From Gymnothorax reevesii (taxonomy: Eukaryota; Chordata; Actinopteri; Anguilliformes; Muraenidae), in contig CM056574.1 of assembly GCA_029721435.1 (NCBI GenBank), positions 558,001 to 622,000 of the forward strand: 64,000 nt of DNA, in the 5' to 3' direction. The notes under the pieces were generated by a model. It was not told the origin of the DNA. It saw nothing but the letters and a program-made list of their open reading frames with translations, and searched no databases. This document shows, piece after piece, positions 41,521-52,300 of this stretch (position 1 is the stretch's first letter; each line of letters starts with the position of its first letter). The translations under genes and the position numbers were made by a program.

Positions 41521-41604
41521 CAGTTGGATCTGTGGTCCTGGGACCCTGATGAAGAGAGGAAGCGGCAGGAGCAGTGGCAGCAGAAACAGGAACAACTGCT
41601 GCAG
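41521..41604 (+). CDS. limch1: limch1 exon 6 in window: [12 protein letters not shown] coiled coil
   Basis: Acceptor TTTTTACTCAG, donor CTGCAG|GTGCGA. Encodes [20 protein letters not shown] then QKQEQLLQ, matching the [22 protein letters not shown] block shared by LIMCH1 and LMO7. The 84 bases are exactly 28 codons, phase zero at both ends. Confidence 0.95.
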
Positions 41605-41619
41605 GTGCGAAACGCTGAC

Positions 41620-43165
41620 AAACCATAACCCATCATAACCCTCAACCTTAACCTTACCCTCCTCATAACCCTTACCCTTATCATAACCCTTACCCTTAAT
41701 CTTACCCTTAATCTTACCCTCATCATAACCCTTACCCTTAATCTTACCCTTAACCTTACCCTCATCATAACCTTTACCCTTAACTTTTCCCCTATCATAA
41801 CCCTTAATTTTACCCTTTTCATAGCCCTTAATCTTACCCTTAACCTTACCCTCCTCATAACCCTTACCCTTATCATAACCCTTACCCTTAATCTTACCCT
41901 TAACCTTACCCTCATCATAACCCTTACCCTTAACTTTTCCCCTATCATAACCCTTAATTTTACCCTTTTCATAGCCCTTAATCTTACCCTTAACCTTACC
42001 CTCATCATAACCCTTACCCTTAATTTGACACTTAACCTTACCCTCATCATAACCCTTACCCTTTATCTTACACTTAACCTTGCCCTTAATCTTACACTTA
42101 ACCTTACCCTCATCATAACCCTTACCCTTAACTTTTCCCCTATCATAACCCTTAATTTTACCCTTTTCATAACCCTTAATCTTACCCTTAACCGTACCCT
42201 CATCATAACCCTTACCCCTAATTTTACCCTTAATCTTACCCTCATCATAACCCTTACCCTTAATCTTACACTTAACCTTACCCTCATCATAACCCTTACC
42301 CTTAATCTTACCCTTAACGTTACCCTCATCATAACCCTTATCCTTAGCTTTTCCTCTATCATTTTTCTTAATTTTACCCTTTTCATAGCCCTTAATCTTA
42401 CCCTTAACCTTACCCTCATCATAACCCTTACCCTTAATTTGACACTTAATCTTACCCTTAACCTTACCCTCATCATAACCCTTACCCTTTATCTTACACT
42501 TAACCTTGCCCTTAATCTTACACTTAACCTTACCCTCATCATAACCCTTACCCTTACCCCTATCATAACCCTTATAACCCTTACCCTTACCCTCATCATA
42601 ACCTTTACCCTTACCCCTATCATAACCTTTACCCTTAACCTTACCCTCATCATAACCCTTACCCTTAACCTTATCATAACCCTTATAACCCTTACCCTTA
42701 ACCCTACCCTCATCATAACCCTTAACCTAACCCTCTTCATAACCTTTACGCTTACCCTTATCATAACCCTTACCCTTAACATTACCTATACCCTTTCCTT
42801 TATCATAACCCTTCACCTTATCATAACTCTTATAACCCCTACCCTTAACCTTACCCTCATCATAACCCTTACCCTTAACCTTACCCTCATCATAACCTTT
42901 ACCCTTACCTTTATCATAACCTTTATACTTATCATAACCCTTACCCTTAACTTTTCCCCTATCATAACCCTTAATTTAGCCCTTTTCGTAACCCTTAATC
43001 TTACACTTAACCTTACCCTCATCAGAGCCCTTACCCTTAACCTTACCCTCATCATAACCCTTACACTTAACCTTACCCTCATCATAACCCTTACCCTTAA
43101 TTTTACACTTAACCTTACCCTTAACCTTACCCTCATCATAACCCTTACCCTTACCCTGACAGCCC
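41620..43165 (+). repeat. 42-bp minisatellite rich in CCCTTA, intron 6
   Basis: Starts 15 bases after the exon 6 donor. Units of about 42 bases combine TAACCCTTACCCTTAA, TCTTACCCTTAACC and TTACCCTCATCA. On the minus strand this is GGGTAAGGGTTA-type sequence. It yields long repeat frames on both strands that are not genes. Confidence 0.95.
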
Positions 43166-43244
43166 AGTATGTGTGTGGTCCGTTTTGCTGATTTGCCTGT
43201 GTCCCTGGCTTCTGATTGTGACCTATGTCTTGTGACGGGGGCAG

Positions 43245-43337
43245 GAGCAGTACGAGCGGGATCAAGAGAAGCTTCGGCAGGAGTGGGAGCGAGCGCAGAG
43301 CGAGGCACAGGAGGAGGAGAGGAGGCACAATGACGAG
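43245..43337 (+). CDS. limch1: limch1 exon 7 in window: coiled coil
   Basis: Acceptor GGGGGCAG, donor GAG|GTGAGG. Encodes EQYERDQEKLRQEWERAQSE then AQEEERRHNDE, matching the Q-RYQKEQDKLKEEWEKAQ segment. The 93 bases are 31 whole codons. Confidence 0.95.
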
Positions 43338-43479
43338 GTGAGGGTTAGCACCCGTAGCCCTCCGAAATTAGCATTAGCATTAGCTTATGGTTTTTACCCC
43401 CTCAGCCGACTCCGGCCCGGAGGGGTATTGTCACCTGCGTGTCTGTCTGTCATCCGTCGTCCGTCCATGATGTTTTCCT

Positions 43480-44220
43480 GGCCAGTACTCGGCAACTAAT
43501 GATCCATAGATGCACGAGGTCAGGTTTTTGCTGGATTTGACCTTTGACCTTAGCGCTGTGACCTTGAGCCTGGAAATCTTGTCCGGGTCAGTACTGGGAA
43601 ACTAATTATCGCAGCTTCACCTAATTTGGAATGGTTACTCACAATGACCCATGGATGTGCAACATTAGATTTTTTTGCTGGATTTCACTGTTGACCTTAG
43701 CGCTGTGACCTTGACCCTGGAAATCTTGCACGGATGACATTTTCCGGGCCAGTACTCAGCAACTTATGATCACAGCGTCACCAAATGTGGTAACTCTCTA
43801 TGACCCATAGATGTGCAACGTCACATTTTTTGCTGGATTTGTCCTTTGACCTGGAAATATTGCCCGGGTCAGTACTCGGCAAATAATTTTCACAGCTTCA
43901 CCAAATTTGGTGTGGTAACTCATCATGACCCATAGATGTGCCTTGTCAGGTTTTTTTTGCTTGATTTGACCTTTGACTTTAGCTTTGTGACCTTGACCCT
44001 GAAAATCTTGTCCGGGTCAGTACTTGGCAAATAATTCTCGCAGCTTCATCAAATTTGGTATGGTAACTCACTATGACCCATAGATGTGCAATGCCAGGTT
44101 TTTAGCTGGATTTGACCTTTGACCGTAGCTCTGCGACCGTGACTGTAGAAATCTTGTCTGGGTCAGTACTTGGCAAATAATTCTCACAGCTTCACCAAAT
44201 TTGGTATGGTAACTTACTGC
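43480..44220 (+). repeat. About 150-bp tandem repeat in intron 7
   Basis: About five diverged copies contain GGGTCAGTACTCGGCAA, TTCACCAAATTTGGTATGG, GACCCATAGATGTGCAA and GGATTTGACCTTTGACC. The GGGTCAGTACT core recurs near 43581, 43747, 43864, 44010 and 44158. Confidence 0.9.
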
Positions 44221-44648
44221 TGATGCAGTAAGCTACCCCGATTCCAACAAACATGGCGCATCGTTCACAACAAATAAATCTGGTTTTCTCAAGCTGATTT
44301 AGTCGTTTGAAACGTTTCTCAAAAAATACCCTAGAACATAATTGAATAGTCAGGCAGTGTACTTTTATTGGGTAAAAGCTGAAAAACGTTTTCTTTTCCT
44401 TTAACTTTCAGGTATGACCGTAAGAGTTTACTCATTAGCATCAGTATCATGAGTAGCTCCACTGATGTACCCTTACCAATCTGGATCCCATGTTGAGGGA
44501 TCTCCGTGATTTTGTTGTTTTATTTTGAAGAAACTGTTGCAGACATGTATCATCTTCCCATCACGCGAGGGACTGGTGAAGCGCTTATGTTTAAATGCAA
44601 GGCAAGGCCTGGTTTGCTGGGTGACGTGTACCCCATGCCTGCCCACAG
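44221..44648. other. Intron 7 remainder, no recognised feature
   Basis: No exon or known repeat identified. It ends at the exon 8 acceptor CTGCCCACAG. Confidence 0.3.
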
Positions 44649-44861
44649 GAGAGACGGATTTTGGAAGAGACGCTGGTCTCCCTGACTCCTCGTTCCTCCA
44701 GACTACCCTCGCCGAGCCACAGCGACCTGCCTCAGAGCCCTGTCCCATCGGTGGGCAACGCACCCCACAACCTTGCCCTGTCACTGGGGAGCACAGTGCA
44801 GACCCCCGCCCAATCACTGGGTGACCCCGAGCACAAGCTGGACCTGCTGGGCAAACGTGCG
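44649..44861 (+). CDS. limch1: limch1 exon 8 in window
   Basis: Acceptor TGCCCACAG, donor GCG|GTGAGA. Encodes ERRILEETLVSLTPRSSRLP, then a Ser/Pro-rich stretch, ending DPEHKLDLLGKRA. The start matches the ERKIIEDTVVPF segment of LIMCH1. The 213 bases are 71 codons, phase zero at both ends. The Ser/Pro-rich part is expected to be disordered. Confidence 0.92.
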
Positions 44862-45290
44862 GTGAGAGACATGTCCGGCTGGCATGGGGCCAGGAGAAGG
44901 TTTTGCCGTAGATGACCATGCTGTCACACACAAGCACAGTTCAAGTATCACAGTGAGGACTCCTAGTTAGCGAGCTTGATATTTCGTCTCAGTCAGCCTT
45001 CATAATATTTTGAACTGAAGATCACATGAGCATTTTGTGTTAAACTGCTTCATGGAGGCTAATGACCGCAGATTTTACATTCCTCCTGCAAGTGCTCAAC
45101 CTCAACACTATTATCAGTGTTTTCCCCAGCCAGCCCTATTTCCAGTGATAATCCAAACCAAACCAGCCCTACTGTCAGTGTTAATCCAAACCCAACCTAT
45201 TCGCAATTTAATCCCAAATACTCATCGTACAAATCCTGAACATGGTACGCACATGATATTTCCGCATTATGCTGATTGATATTGATGTGC
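44862..45290. other. Intron 8, no recognised feature
   Basis: Short intron with a (GT)n run at 45289-45318 immediately before the polypyrimidine tract of exon 9. Confidence 0.4.
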
Positions 45291-45327
45291 GTGTCCGTGT
45301 GTGTGTGTGTGTGTGTGTCCTCCACAG

Positions 45328-45386
45328 ACGCAGCCAGAGGAAGTGGTTCCGGTACTGAAGGGCCCCGGAGTACAGGACCCTCACAG
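45328..45386 (+). CDS. limch1: limch1 exon 9 in window
   Basis: Acceptor GTCCTCCACAG, donor CACAG|GTGCCT (weak). Encodes TQPEEVVPVLKGPGVQDPH and two bases of the next codon. Support is from phase and splice sites plus a short VQDP similarity to the family; less certain than its neighbours. Confidence 0.65.
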
Positions 45387-45989
45387 GTGCCTCAGGGGCC
45401 AGCATGAGTCCCTCTGTGTCCTCCCTCATTTCCAGGAGTAAATAAGACTGCAAATGGAGATTTGGTTTCATTAATTTGAAAATGATGAGGACTGAAATGC
45501 AAAACCACACCAAAAGATATCTTCAGTATCCATCATTTAAAGATTTAAGCTTGAAAATGCACAGTTTAGTTTTCTGCAGTGGCAGATTTGGTAAGATCTG
45601 AGATGACATCAAAAGCGCTGATGGAGAGGACAGCGATGCTCTGGTGGGACTGTCTGACGGGACAGAAATGCCTCTCAGCGCAGGGGCCCCATCAGGATGG
45701 AAACACTAATGATGAATAAAGCTGCGTCAGACCGTCCTGACCTCACCTCACCACTCGTACAGAGGAACACAAACTCCCGCACTCATACAGACAATGAAAT
45801 AAAAACACACTCTTACAAGTTATGCGAGAAAAGCACACTCTTATTTATTTTTATGTATATATATATATATATATATATATGGGTGAAACACACTTACAGA
45901 TTCCAGATAAATTGTTCTGTGTGATTGTTTGTGTGGAAAAAACCCCTGATTCTGAAAAGCTAACAGCTCTGTAACTCCCCCTGGTGTAG
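45387..45989. other. Intron 9; (TA)n at 45857-45880
   Basis: Apart from a dinucleotide run, no feature was recognised. Confidence 0.4.
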
Positions 45990-46063
45990 TCTCTGCGCCA
46001 CTGCAGCTCCTCAGCAAAACGGCTTCAACGTCCCTCTGCTGGAGAGAACCAGCACCTCAGAGA
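45990..46063 (+). CDS. limch1: limch1 exon 10 in window
   Basis: Acceptor CCTGGTGTAG, donor AGA|GTGAGC. The two incoming bases from exon 9 plus T give Ser, then LCATAAPQQNGFNVPLLERT and STSE. It leaves one base, which sets exon 11 in the frame that matches LIMCH1. That phase agreement is the main argument for this exon. Confidence 0.68.
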
Positions 46064-48660
46064 GTGAGCCTCACACTGCACATGCTCCTCACACTCTGCA
46101 CACTCCACACACACCTCACGCTCCTCACACTCCACACACTCCGCACACTCATGCTCCTCACACTCCACACACTCCGCACACTCATGCTCCTCACGCTCAA
46201 CACACTCTGCACACTCCACACACACTTCACGCTCCTCACACTCCTCACACTCCACACACACCTCACGCTCCTCACACTCCACACACACCTCACGCTCCCC
46301 ACACTCCACACACACCTCACGCTCCTCACACTCCACACACACCTCACGCTCCCCACACACCTCACGCTCCCCACACTCCACACACTCCTCACACTCCACA
46401 CACACCTCACGCTCCCTACACTCCACACACTCCTCACACTCCACACACACCTCACGCTCCTCACACTCCACACACACCTCATGCTCCTCACACTCCACAC
46501 ACACCTCACGCTCCTCACACTCCACACACACCTCACGCTCCCCACACTCCACATACTCCTCACGCTCCTCACACTCCACACACACCTCACGCTCCTCACA
46601 CTCCACACACACCTCACGCTCCTCACACTCCACACACACCTCACACTCCTCACACTCCACACACACCTCATGCTCCCCACACTCCACACACTCCTCACGC
46701 TCCTCACACTCCACACACACCTCACGCTCCCCACACTCCACATACTCCTCACGCTCCTCACACTCCACACACACCTCACGCTCCTCACACTCCACACACA
46801 CCTCACGCTCCTCACACTCCACACACACCTCACACTCCTCACACTCCACACACACCTCACGCTCCTCACACTCCACACACACCTCACGCTCCTCACACTC
46901 CACACACTCCTCACGCTCCTCACACTCCACACACTCCTCACGCTCTACAAACTCAACATACTCCACACACTCCACACACTCCTCACACTCCAGACACACC
47001 TCACGCTCCACACACTCCACGCGCTCATGCTCCTCACGCTCCACACACTCCACGCACTCATGCTCCTCATGCTCCACACACTCTGCACACTCCGCACACT
47101 CCACACTCACCTCACGCTCCCCACACTCCACACACTCCTCACGCTCTACAAACTCAACATACTCCACGCACTCCACACACTCCTCACACTCCAGACACAC
47201 CTCACGCTCCACACACTCCACGCACTCATGCTCCTCACGCTCCACACACTCCACGCACTCCACACACACCTCTGGCTCCCCACACTCCACACACTCCTCA
47301 CGCTCGACAAACTCAACATACTCCACACACACCTCACACTCCACACACTCCTCGCGCTCTACAAACTCAACATACTCCACACACTCCTCACACTCCACAC
47401 ACTCCTCACGCTCTACAAACTCAACATACTCCACACACTCCTCACGCTCCACACACTCCACATACTCCTCACGCTCTAAAACTCAACATACTCCACACAC
47501 ACCTCACACTCCACACACTCCTCACGCTCTACAAACTCAACATACTCCACACACACCTCACGCTCCCCACACTCCACACACTCCTCACGCTCTACAAACT
47601 CAACATACTCCACGCACTCCACACACTCCTCACACTCCAGACACACCTCACGCTCCACACACTCCACGCACTCATGCTCCACACACTCCGCACACTCCTC
47701 ACACTCCACACACACCTCTGGCTCCCCACACTCCACACACTCCTCACGCTCTACAAACTCAACATACTCCACACACACCTCACACTCCACACACTCCTCA
47801 CGCTTTACAAACTCAACATACTCCACACACTCCTCACGCTCCACACACTCCACACACTCCTCACGCTCCTCACACTCCACACACTCCTCACGCTCTACAA
47901 ACTCAACATACTCCACACACTCCTCAAACTCCACACACACCTCACGCTCCTCACACTCCCCACACTCCTCACGCTCTACAAACTCAACATACTCCACACA
48001 CTCCTCAAACTCCACACACACCTCACGCTCCTCACACTCCCCACACTCCTCACGCTCTACAAACTCAACATACTCCACACACACCTCACACTCCACACGC
48101 TCCACACACTCTTCACATTCCACACACTCCACACACTGCACACACTCCACACACTCTTCACATTCCACACTCACCTCACGCTCCTCACACTCCACACACT
48201 GCACACACTCCACACACTGCTCACACTCCACACACTACACACATTACACACACTCCTCAAACTTCACAGACTGCACACACAACTCACACTGCACACACTC
48301 CACACCCTACACACACTGCACACACTCCACACACTACACACACTACACACACTCCTCAAACTTCACACACTGCACACACTCCACACACTACACACGCTCC
48401 TCACACTTCACACACTGCACACACTCCACACACTACACACACCTCAAACTTCACACACTGCACACACTCCTCACAATGCACACACTCCTCACAATGCACA
48501 CACTCCACACACTTCACACACCTCAAACTTCACTCACTGCACACACTCCTCACACTCCAAACACTCCATACACTCCTCACACTTCACATTCCTCACACAC
48601 CACACACTTTTCACACACCTCAGTCCTCACATATCACACACACCCCAAACTGCCCCACCC
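46064..48660 (+). repeat. 27-bp CACTCC/CTCACG minisatellite, intron 10
   Basis: Begins at the exon 10 donor. The main unit of 27 bases contains CTCCTCACACTCCACACA and CACCTCACG; variants with TCTACAAACTCAACATACTC form longer units from 46930 on. It has purine/pyrimidine strand bias (C/A on +). Frames of several hundred residues on both strands (ECVERE-type and TLHTLL-type) come from the repeat. From 48240 it grades into shorter CACACTGCACACAC repeats. Confidence 0.95.
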
Positions 48661-48701
48661 ACACAGGCATGCATACGCACACCTTCAAACACCACGCAGA
48701 C

Positions 48702-48747
<46 letters not shown>

Positions 48748-48963
48748 GTATACACATATTCATTCATAAATATATACAGACACACACTAATATAGATATG
48801 TGTGCACATACACATAGATGCACACACACAATGATAAACACTCACAAACTCACGCACATGCACAGAAGTATATACACACTCACCTACACTTGCACATAGG
48901 TATATACGCACACACATGTGTACACACAGACACAAACACCCACACACAAACACACGTGCGCAT

Positions 48964-48996
<33 letters not shown>

Positions 48997-49000
48997 TATA
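48661..49000 (+). repeat. (CA)n-rich microsatellite
   Basis: CA runs at 48701-48741 and 48965-48992 with ACACAT-type interruptions between them. A (GT)n stretch at 49141-49174 precedes exon 11. Confidence 0.95.
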
Positions 49001-49217
49001 CAAAGGCTTTCACTTACATATGTGGGGACGCTTGCTCACGAGGACCTAAACTTCTTGGCCCGTCATCATTTATGAGATGCTGATCTGTCTCTGAAATAGA
49101 ATGGTGACTGAATAATAGACGTTAACATTTCTGTCCTTGTATGTGTGTGTATGTGTGTGTGTGTGTGTGTGTGTATGCCTGCTCGTGCATGTATTTGTGT
49201 ATTTGGTCTGTTTGCAG

Positions 49218-49317
49218 ATCCTTCCTGGAGCAGAATTCAGCCCCAGAGTCCACAGGAGGCCCCACAGAAGGAAGGCAGATCTTTAGACTTCCAGATCCAC
49301 TCGCAGGAGAAGAAGAG
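49218..49317 (+). CDS. limch1: limch1 exon 11 in window: segment before the LIM domain
   Basis: Acceptor CTGTTTGCAG, donor GAAGAG|GTGAGT. With one base from exon 10 it reads NPSWSRIQPQSPQEAPQKEG then RSLDFQIHSQEKKR. SLDFQIHSQEKKR matches SINHQIESPSERRK, which directly precedes the LIM domain in LIMCH1. The other open frame (SFLEQNSAPES) has no such match. It ends after two bases of a codon; the LIM exons must lie beyond 64000. If the intron were retained, the true frame would stop at once (AGG TGA). Confidence 0.85.
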
Positions 49318-52300
49318 GTGAGTGGGTCAGGGTTACAGAAAGGGGTGAGAGGGTTAGGGTTACAGAAAGAGGTGAGTGGGTGAGGGTTACAGAAAGAGGT
49401 GTTTGTGTTAGGGTTACAGAAAGAGGTGAGTGGGTTTGGGTTACAGAAAGCGGTGTGTGGGTTAGGGTAACAGAATGAGGTGAGTAGGTTTGGGTTACAG
49501 AAAGAGGTGAGTGGGTTATAGTTACAGAAAAAGGTGAATGGGGTAGGGTTACAGAAAGAGTTGAGTGGGTTAGGGTTACAGAAAAAGGTGTGTGGTTAAA
49601 GAAAGTGGTGAGTGGGTGACGGTTACAGAAAGAGGTGAGTGGGTTTGGGTTAAAGAGAGAGGTGAGTGGGTTAGGGTTACAGGAGGAGGGGAGTGGGTTA
49701 AGGTTACAGAAAGAGGTGAGTGAGTTAGGGTTACAGAAAGAGGTGAGTGGGTTCGGGTTACAGAAAGAGGTGAGAGGGTATAGGTTACAGAAAGAGGTGA
49801 GCGGGTTAGAGTTACAGAAAGAGATCAGTGGGTTAGGGTTACAGATAGAGGGGACTTGGTTTGGGTTACAGAAAGAGTTGTTTGGGTTAGAGTTATAGGA
49901 GGAGGGGAGTGGGTTAAATTTACAGAAAGAGGTGTGTGGGTTTAGGTTACAGAAAAGGGTGAGCGGGTTAGGGTTACAGAAAGAGGTTGGTGGGTTAGGG
50001 TTACAGAAAGAGGTGAGTGGGTTAGGGTTACAGAAAGAGGTGTTTGCGTTAGCATTACAGAAAGAGATCAGTGGGTTGGGGTTACAGATAGAGGGGAGTG
50101 GGTTAGGGTTACAGAAATAGGTAAGTGGGTCAGGGTTACAGAAAGAGGTGTTTGGTTTAGGGTTTCAGAAAGAGGCTAGGGGGTTAGGATTGCCTAAAGG
50201 GGGGAGGGGGTTAGGGTTACAGAAAGAGGTGAGTGGATTTGGGTTACAGAAACAGGTGAGTGGGTTAGGGTTACATAAAGAAGTGAGTGGGTTAGGGTTA
50301 AAGGATGAGGGGAGTGGGTTAAGGTTACAGAAAGAGGTGAGTGAGTTAGGGTTACAGACAGAGGTGAGTGGGTTAGGGTTACAGAAAGAGGTGAGTGGGT
50401 TCGGGTTACAGAAAGAGATGTTTGTGTTAGGGTTACAGAGAGAGGTGAGTGGGTTAAGGTTGCAGAAAGAGGTGAGTGGGTTATGGTTACAGAAAGAGGT
50501 CAGTGGGTTAGGGTTCCAGAAAGAGGTGAGTGGGTCAGGGTTACAGAAAGAGGTGAGTGGGTTAGGGGTACAGGAAGAGGTGAGTGGGTTAGGGTTTCAG
50601 AAAGAGGTGTTTGGGGTAGCATTACCGAAAGAGATCAGTGGGTTAGGGTTACAGAAAGAGGTGAGTGGGTTAGGGTTTCAGGAGGAGGGGAGTTGGTTGA
50701 ATTTACAGAAAGAGGTGTGTGGGTTTAGGTTACAGAAAAGGGTCAGTGGGTTTGGGTTACAGAAAGTGGTTAGTGGGCTAGGGTTACAGAAAGAGGTGAG
50801 TTGGTTAGGTTTTCACTAAGAGGTGTGTTGGGTAGGGTTACAGAAAGAGGTGAGTGGGTTAGGGTTACTGAATGAGGTGTTTGGGTTAGCGTTACAGAAA
50901 GAGATCAGTGGGTTAGGGTTACAGATAGAGGGGAGTTGGTTTGGGTTACAGAAAGAGTTGTTTGGGTTAGAGTTATAGGAGGAGGGGAGTGGGTTAAATT
51001 TACAGAAAGAGGTGTGTGGGTTTAGGTTAAAGAAAAGGGTGAGCGGGTTAGGGTTACAGAAAGAGGTTAGTGGGTTAGGGTTACAGAAAGAGGTGAGTGG
51101 GTTAGGGTTACAGAAAGAGGTGTTTGCGTTAGCATTACAGAAAGAGATCAGTGGGTTAAGGTTACAGATAGAGGGGAGTGGGTTCGGGTTACAGAAATAG
51201 GTAAGTGGGTCAGGGTTACAGAAAGAGGTGTTTGGTTTAGGGTTACAGAAAGAGGCTAGTGGGTTAGGATTGCCTAAAGGGGAGAGAGGGTTAGGGTTAC
51301 AGAAAGAGGTGAGTGGATTTGGGTTACAGAAACAGGTGAGTGGGTTAGGGTTACATAAAGAAGTGAGTGGGTTAGGGTTAAAGGATGAGGGGAGTGGGTT
51401 AGGGTTACAGAAAGAGGTGAGTGGGTTCGGGTTACAGAAAGAGATGTTTGTGTTCGGGTTACAGAAAGAGGTGAGTGGGTCAGGGTATCAGAAATTGGTG
51501 AGTGGGTCAGGGTTACAGAAAGAGGTGAGTGGGATAGGGTTACAGAAAGAGGTGAGTGGGTTAGGGTGGCAGACAGAGGTGAGGGGGTTAGGGTTACAGA
51601 AAGAGGTGAGTGGGGTCGGGTTACAGAAGGAGATGATTGTGTTAGGGTTACAGAAAGAGGTGAGTGGGTCAGGGTATCAGTAATTGGTGAGTGGGTCAGG
51701 GTAACAGAAAGAGGTGAGTGGGTTAGGGGTACAGAAAGAGGTGAGTGGGTTTGGGTTTTAGAAACAGATGTTTGGGTTAGGGTTACAGAAAGAGTTGAGT
51801 TGGTTAGGTTTTCACAAAGAGGTGTGTTGGGTAGGGTTACAAAAAGAGGTGAGTGGGTTAGGGTTACAGAAAGAGGTGTTTGGGTTAGCGGTACAGAAAG
51901 AAATTAGTGGGTTAGGGTTACAGATAGAGGGGAGTGGGTTAGGGTAACAGTAATAGGTGAGTGGGTCAGGGTTACAGAAAGAGGTGTTTGGGTTAGGGTT
52001 ACAGAAAGAGGTGAGTGGGTTAGGGTTACAGAAAGAGGTGAGTGGGTCAGGGTTACAGAAAGAGGTGTTTGGGTTAGGGTTACAGAAAGAGGTGAGTGGG
52101 TTAGGGTTACAGGAGGAGGGGAGTGGGTTAAATTTACAGAAGGAGGTGTGTGGGTTTAGGTTACAGAAAAGGGTGAGTGGGTTAGGGTTACAGAAAGAGG
52201 TTAGTGGGTTAGGGTTACAGAAAGAGGTGAGTGGCTTAGGGTTTACAGAAAGTGTTGAGTTGGTTAGGTTTTCACAAGGAGGTGTGTTGGGTAGGGTTAC

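Larger units (their letters stand above)
7743..49317 (+). other. limch1: limch1 gene, internal part (11 exons)
   Basis: Gene-level entry. LIMCH1 is an LMO7-related protein with an N-terminal calponin-homology domain and a C-terminal LIM domain; it binds non-muscle myosin II and supports stress fibres. Eleven exons can be joined with no phase conflict and no stop. The spliced product contains blocks that distinguish LIMCH1 from LMO7: [60 protein letters not shown] and SLDFQIHSQEKKR. Both ends of the gene lie outside the window. Intron 1 here is 22.4 kb, intron 5 is 7.6 kb and intron 11 exceeds 14.7 kb. Which fish paralogue (a or b) this is cannot be decided. LMO7 is a less likely alternative. 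Confidence 0.88.

Noticed and set aside
40461..41638. GLGGSAMLWEMF-type and CVCVCV/HTHTHT-type frames
   Set aside because: 51-bp minisatellite and GT microsatellite artefacts.
42025..43191. 388-residue frame of ITLTLNLTLN repeats and its antisense partners
   Set aside because: Product of the 42-bp minisatellite in limch1 intron 6.
46025..48795. Open frames of several hundred residues on both strands (ECVERE-type and TLHTLL-type repeats)
   Set aside because: They arise because a 27-bp repeat without stops is divisible by three; no start context, domain or conservation.
7743..49317. lmo7 as the identity of the host gene
   Set aside because: LMO7 shares the [10 protein letters not shown] coiled coil but lacks the [13 protein letters not shown] plus RFT-SEA-LERL plus SPKPYSQP series that is present here; LIMCH1 has all of them.
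49141..49383. Exon 11 read in the SFLEQNSAPES frame
   Set aside because: Open, but without family similarity; the frame set by exon 10 gives the SLDFQIHSQEKKR match.
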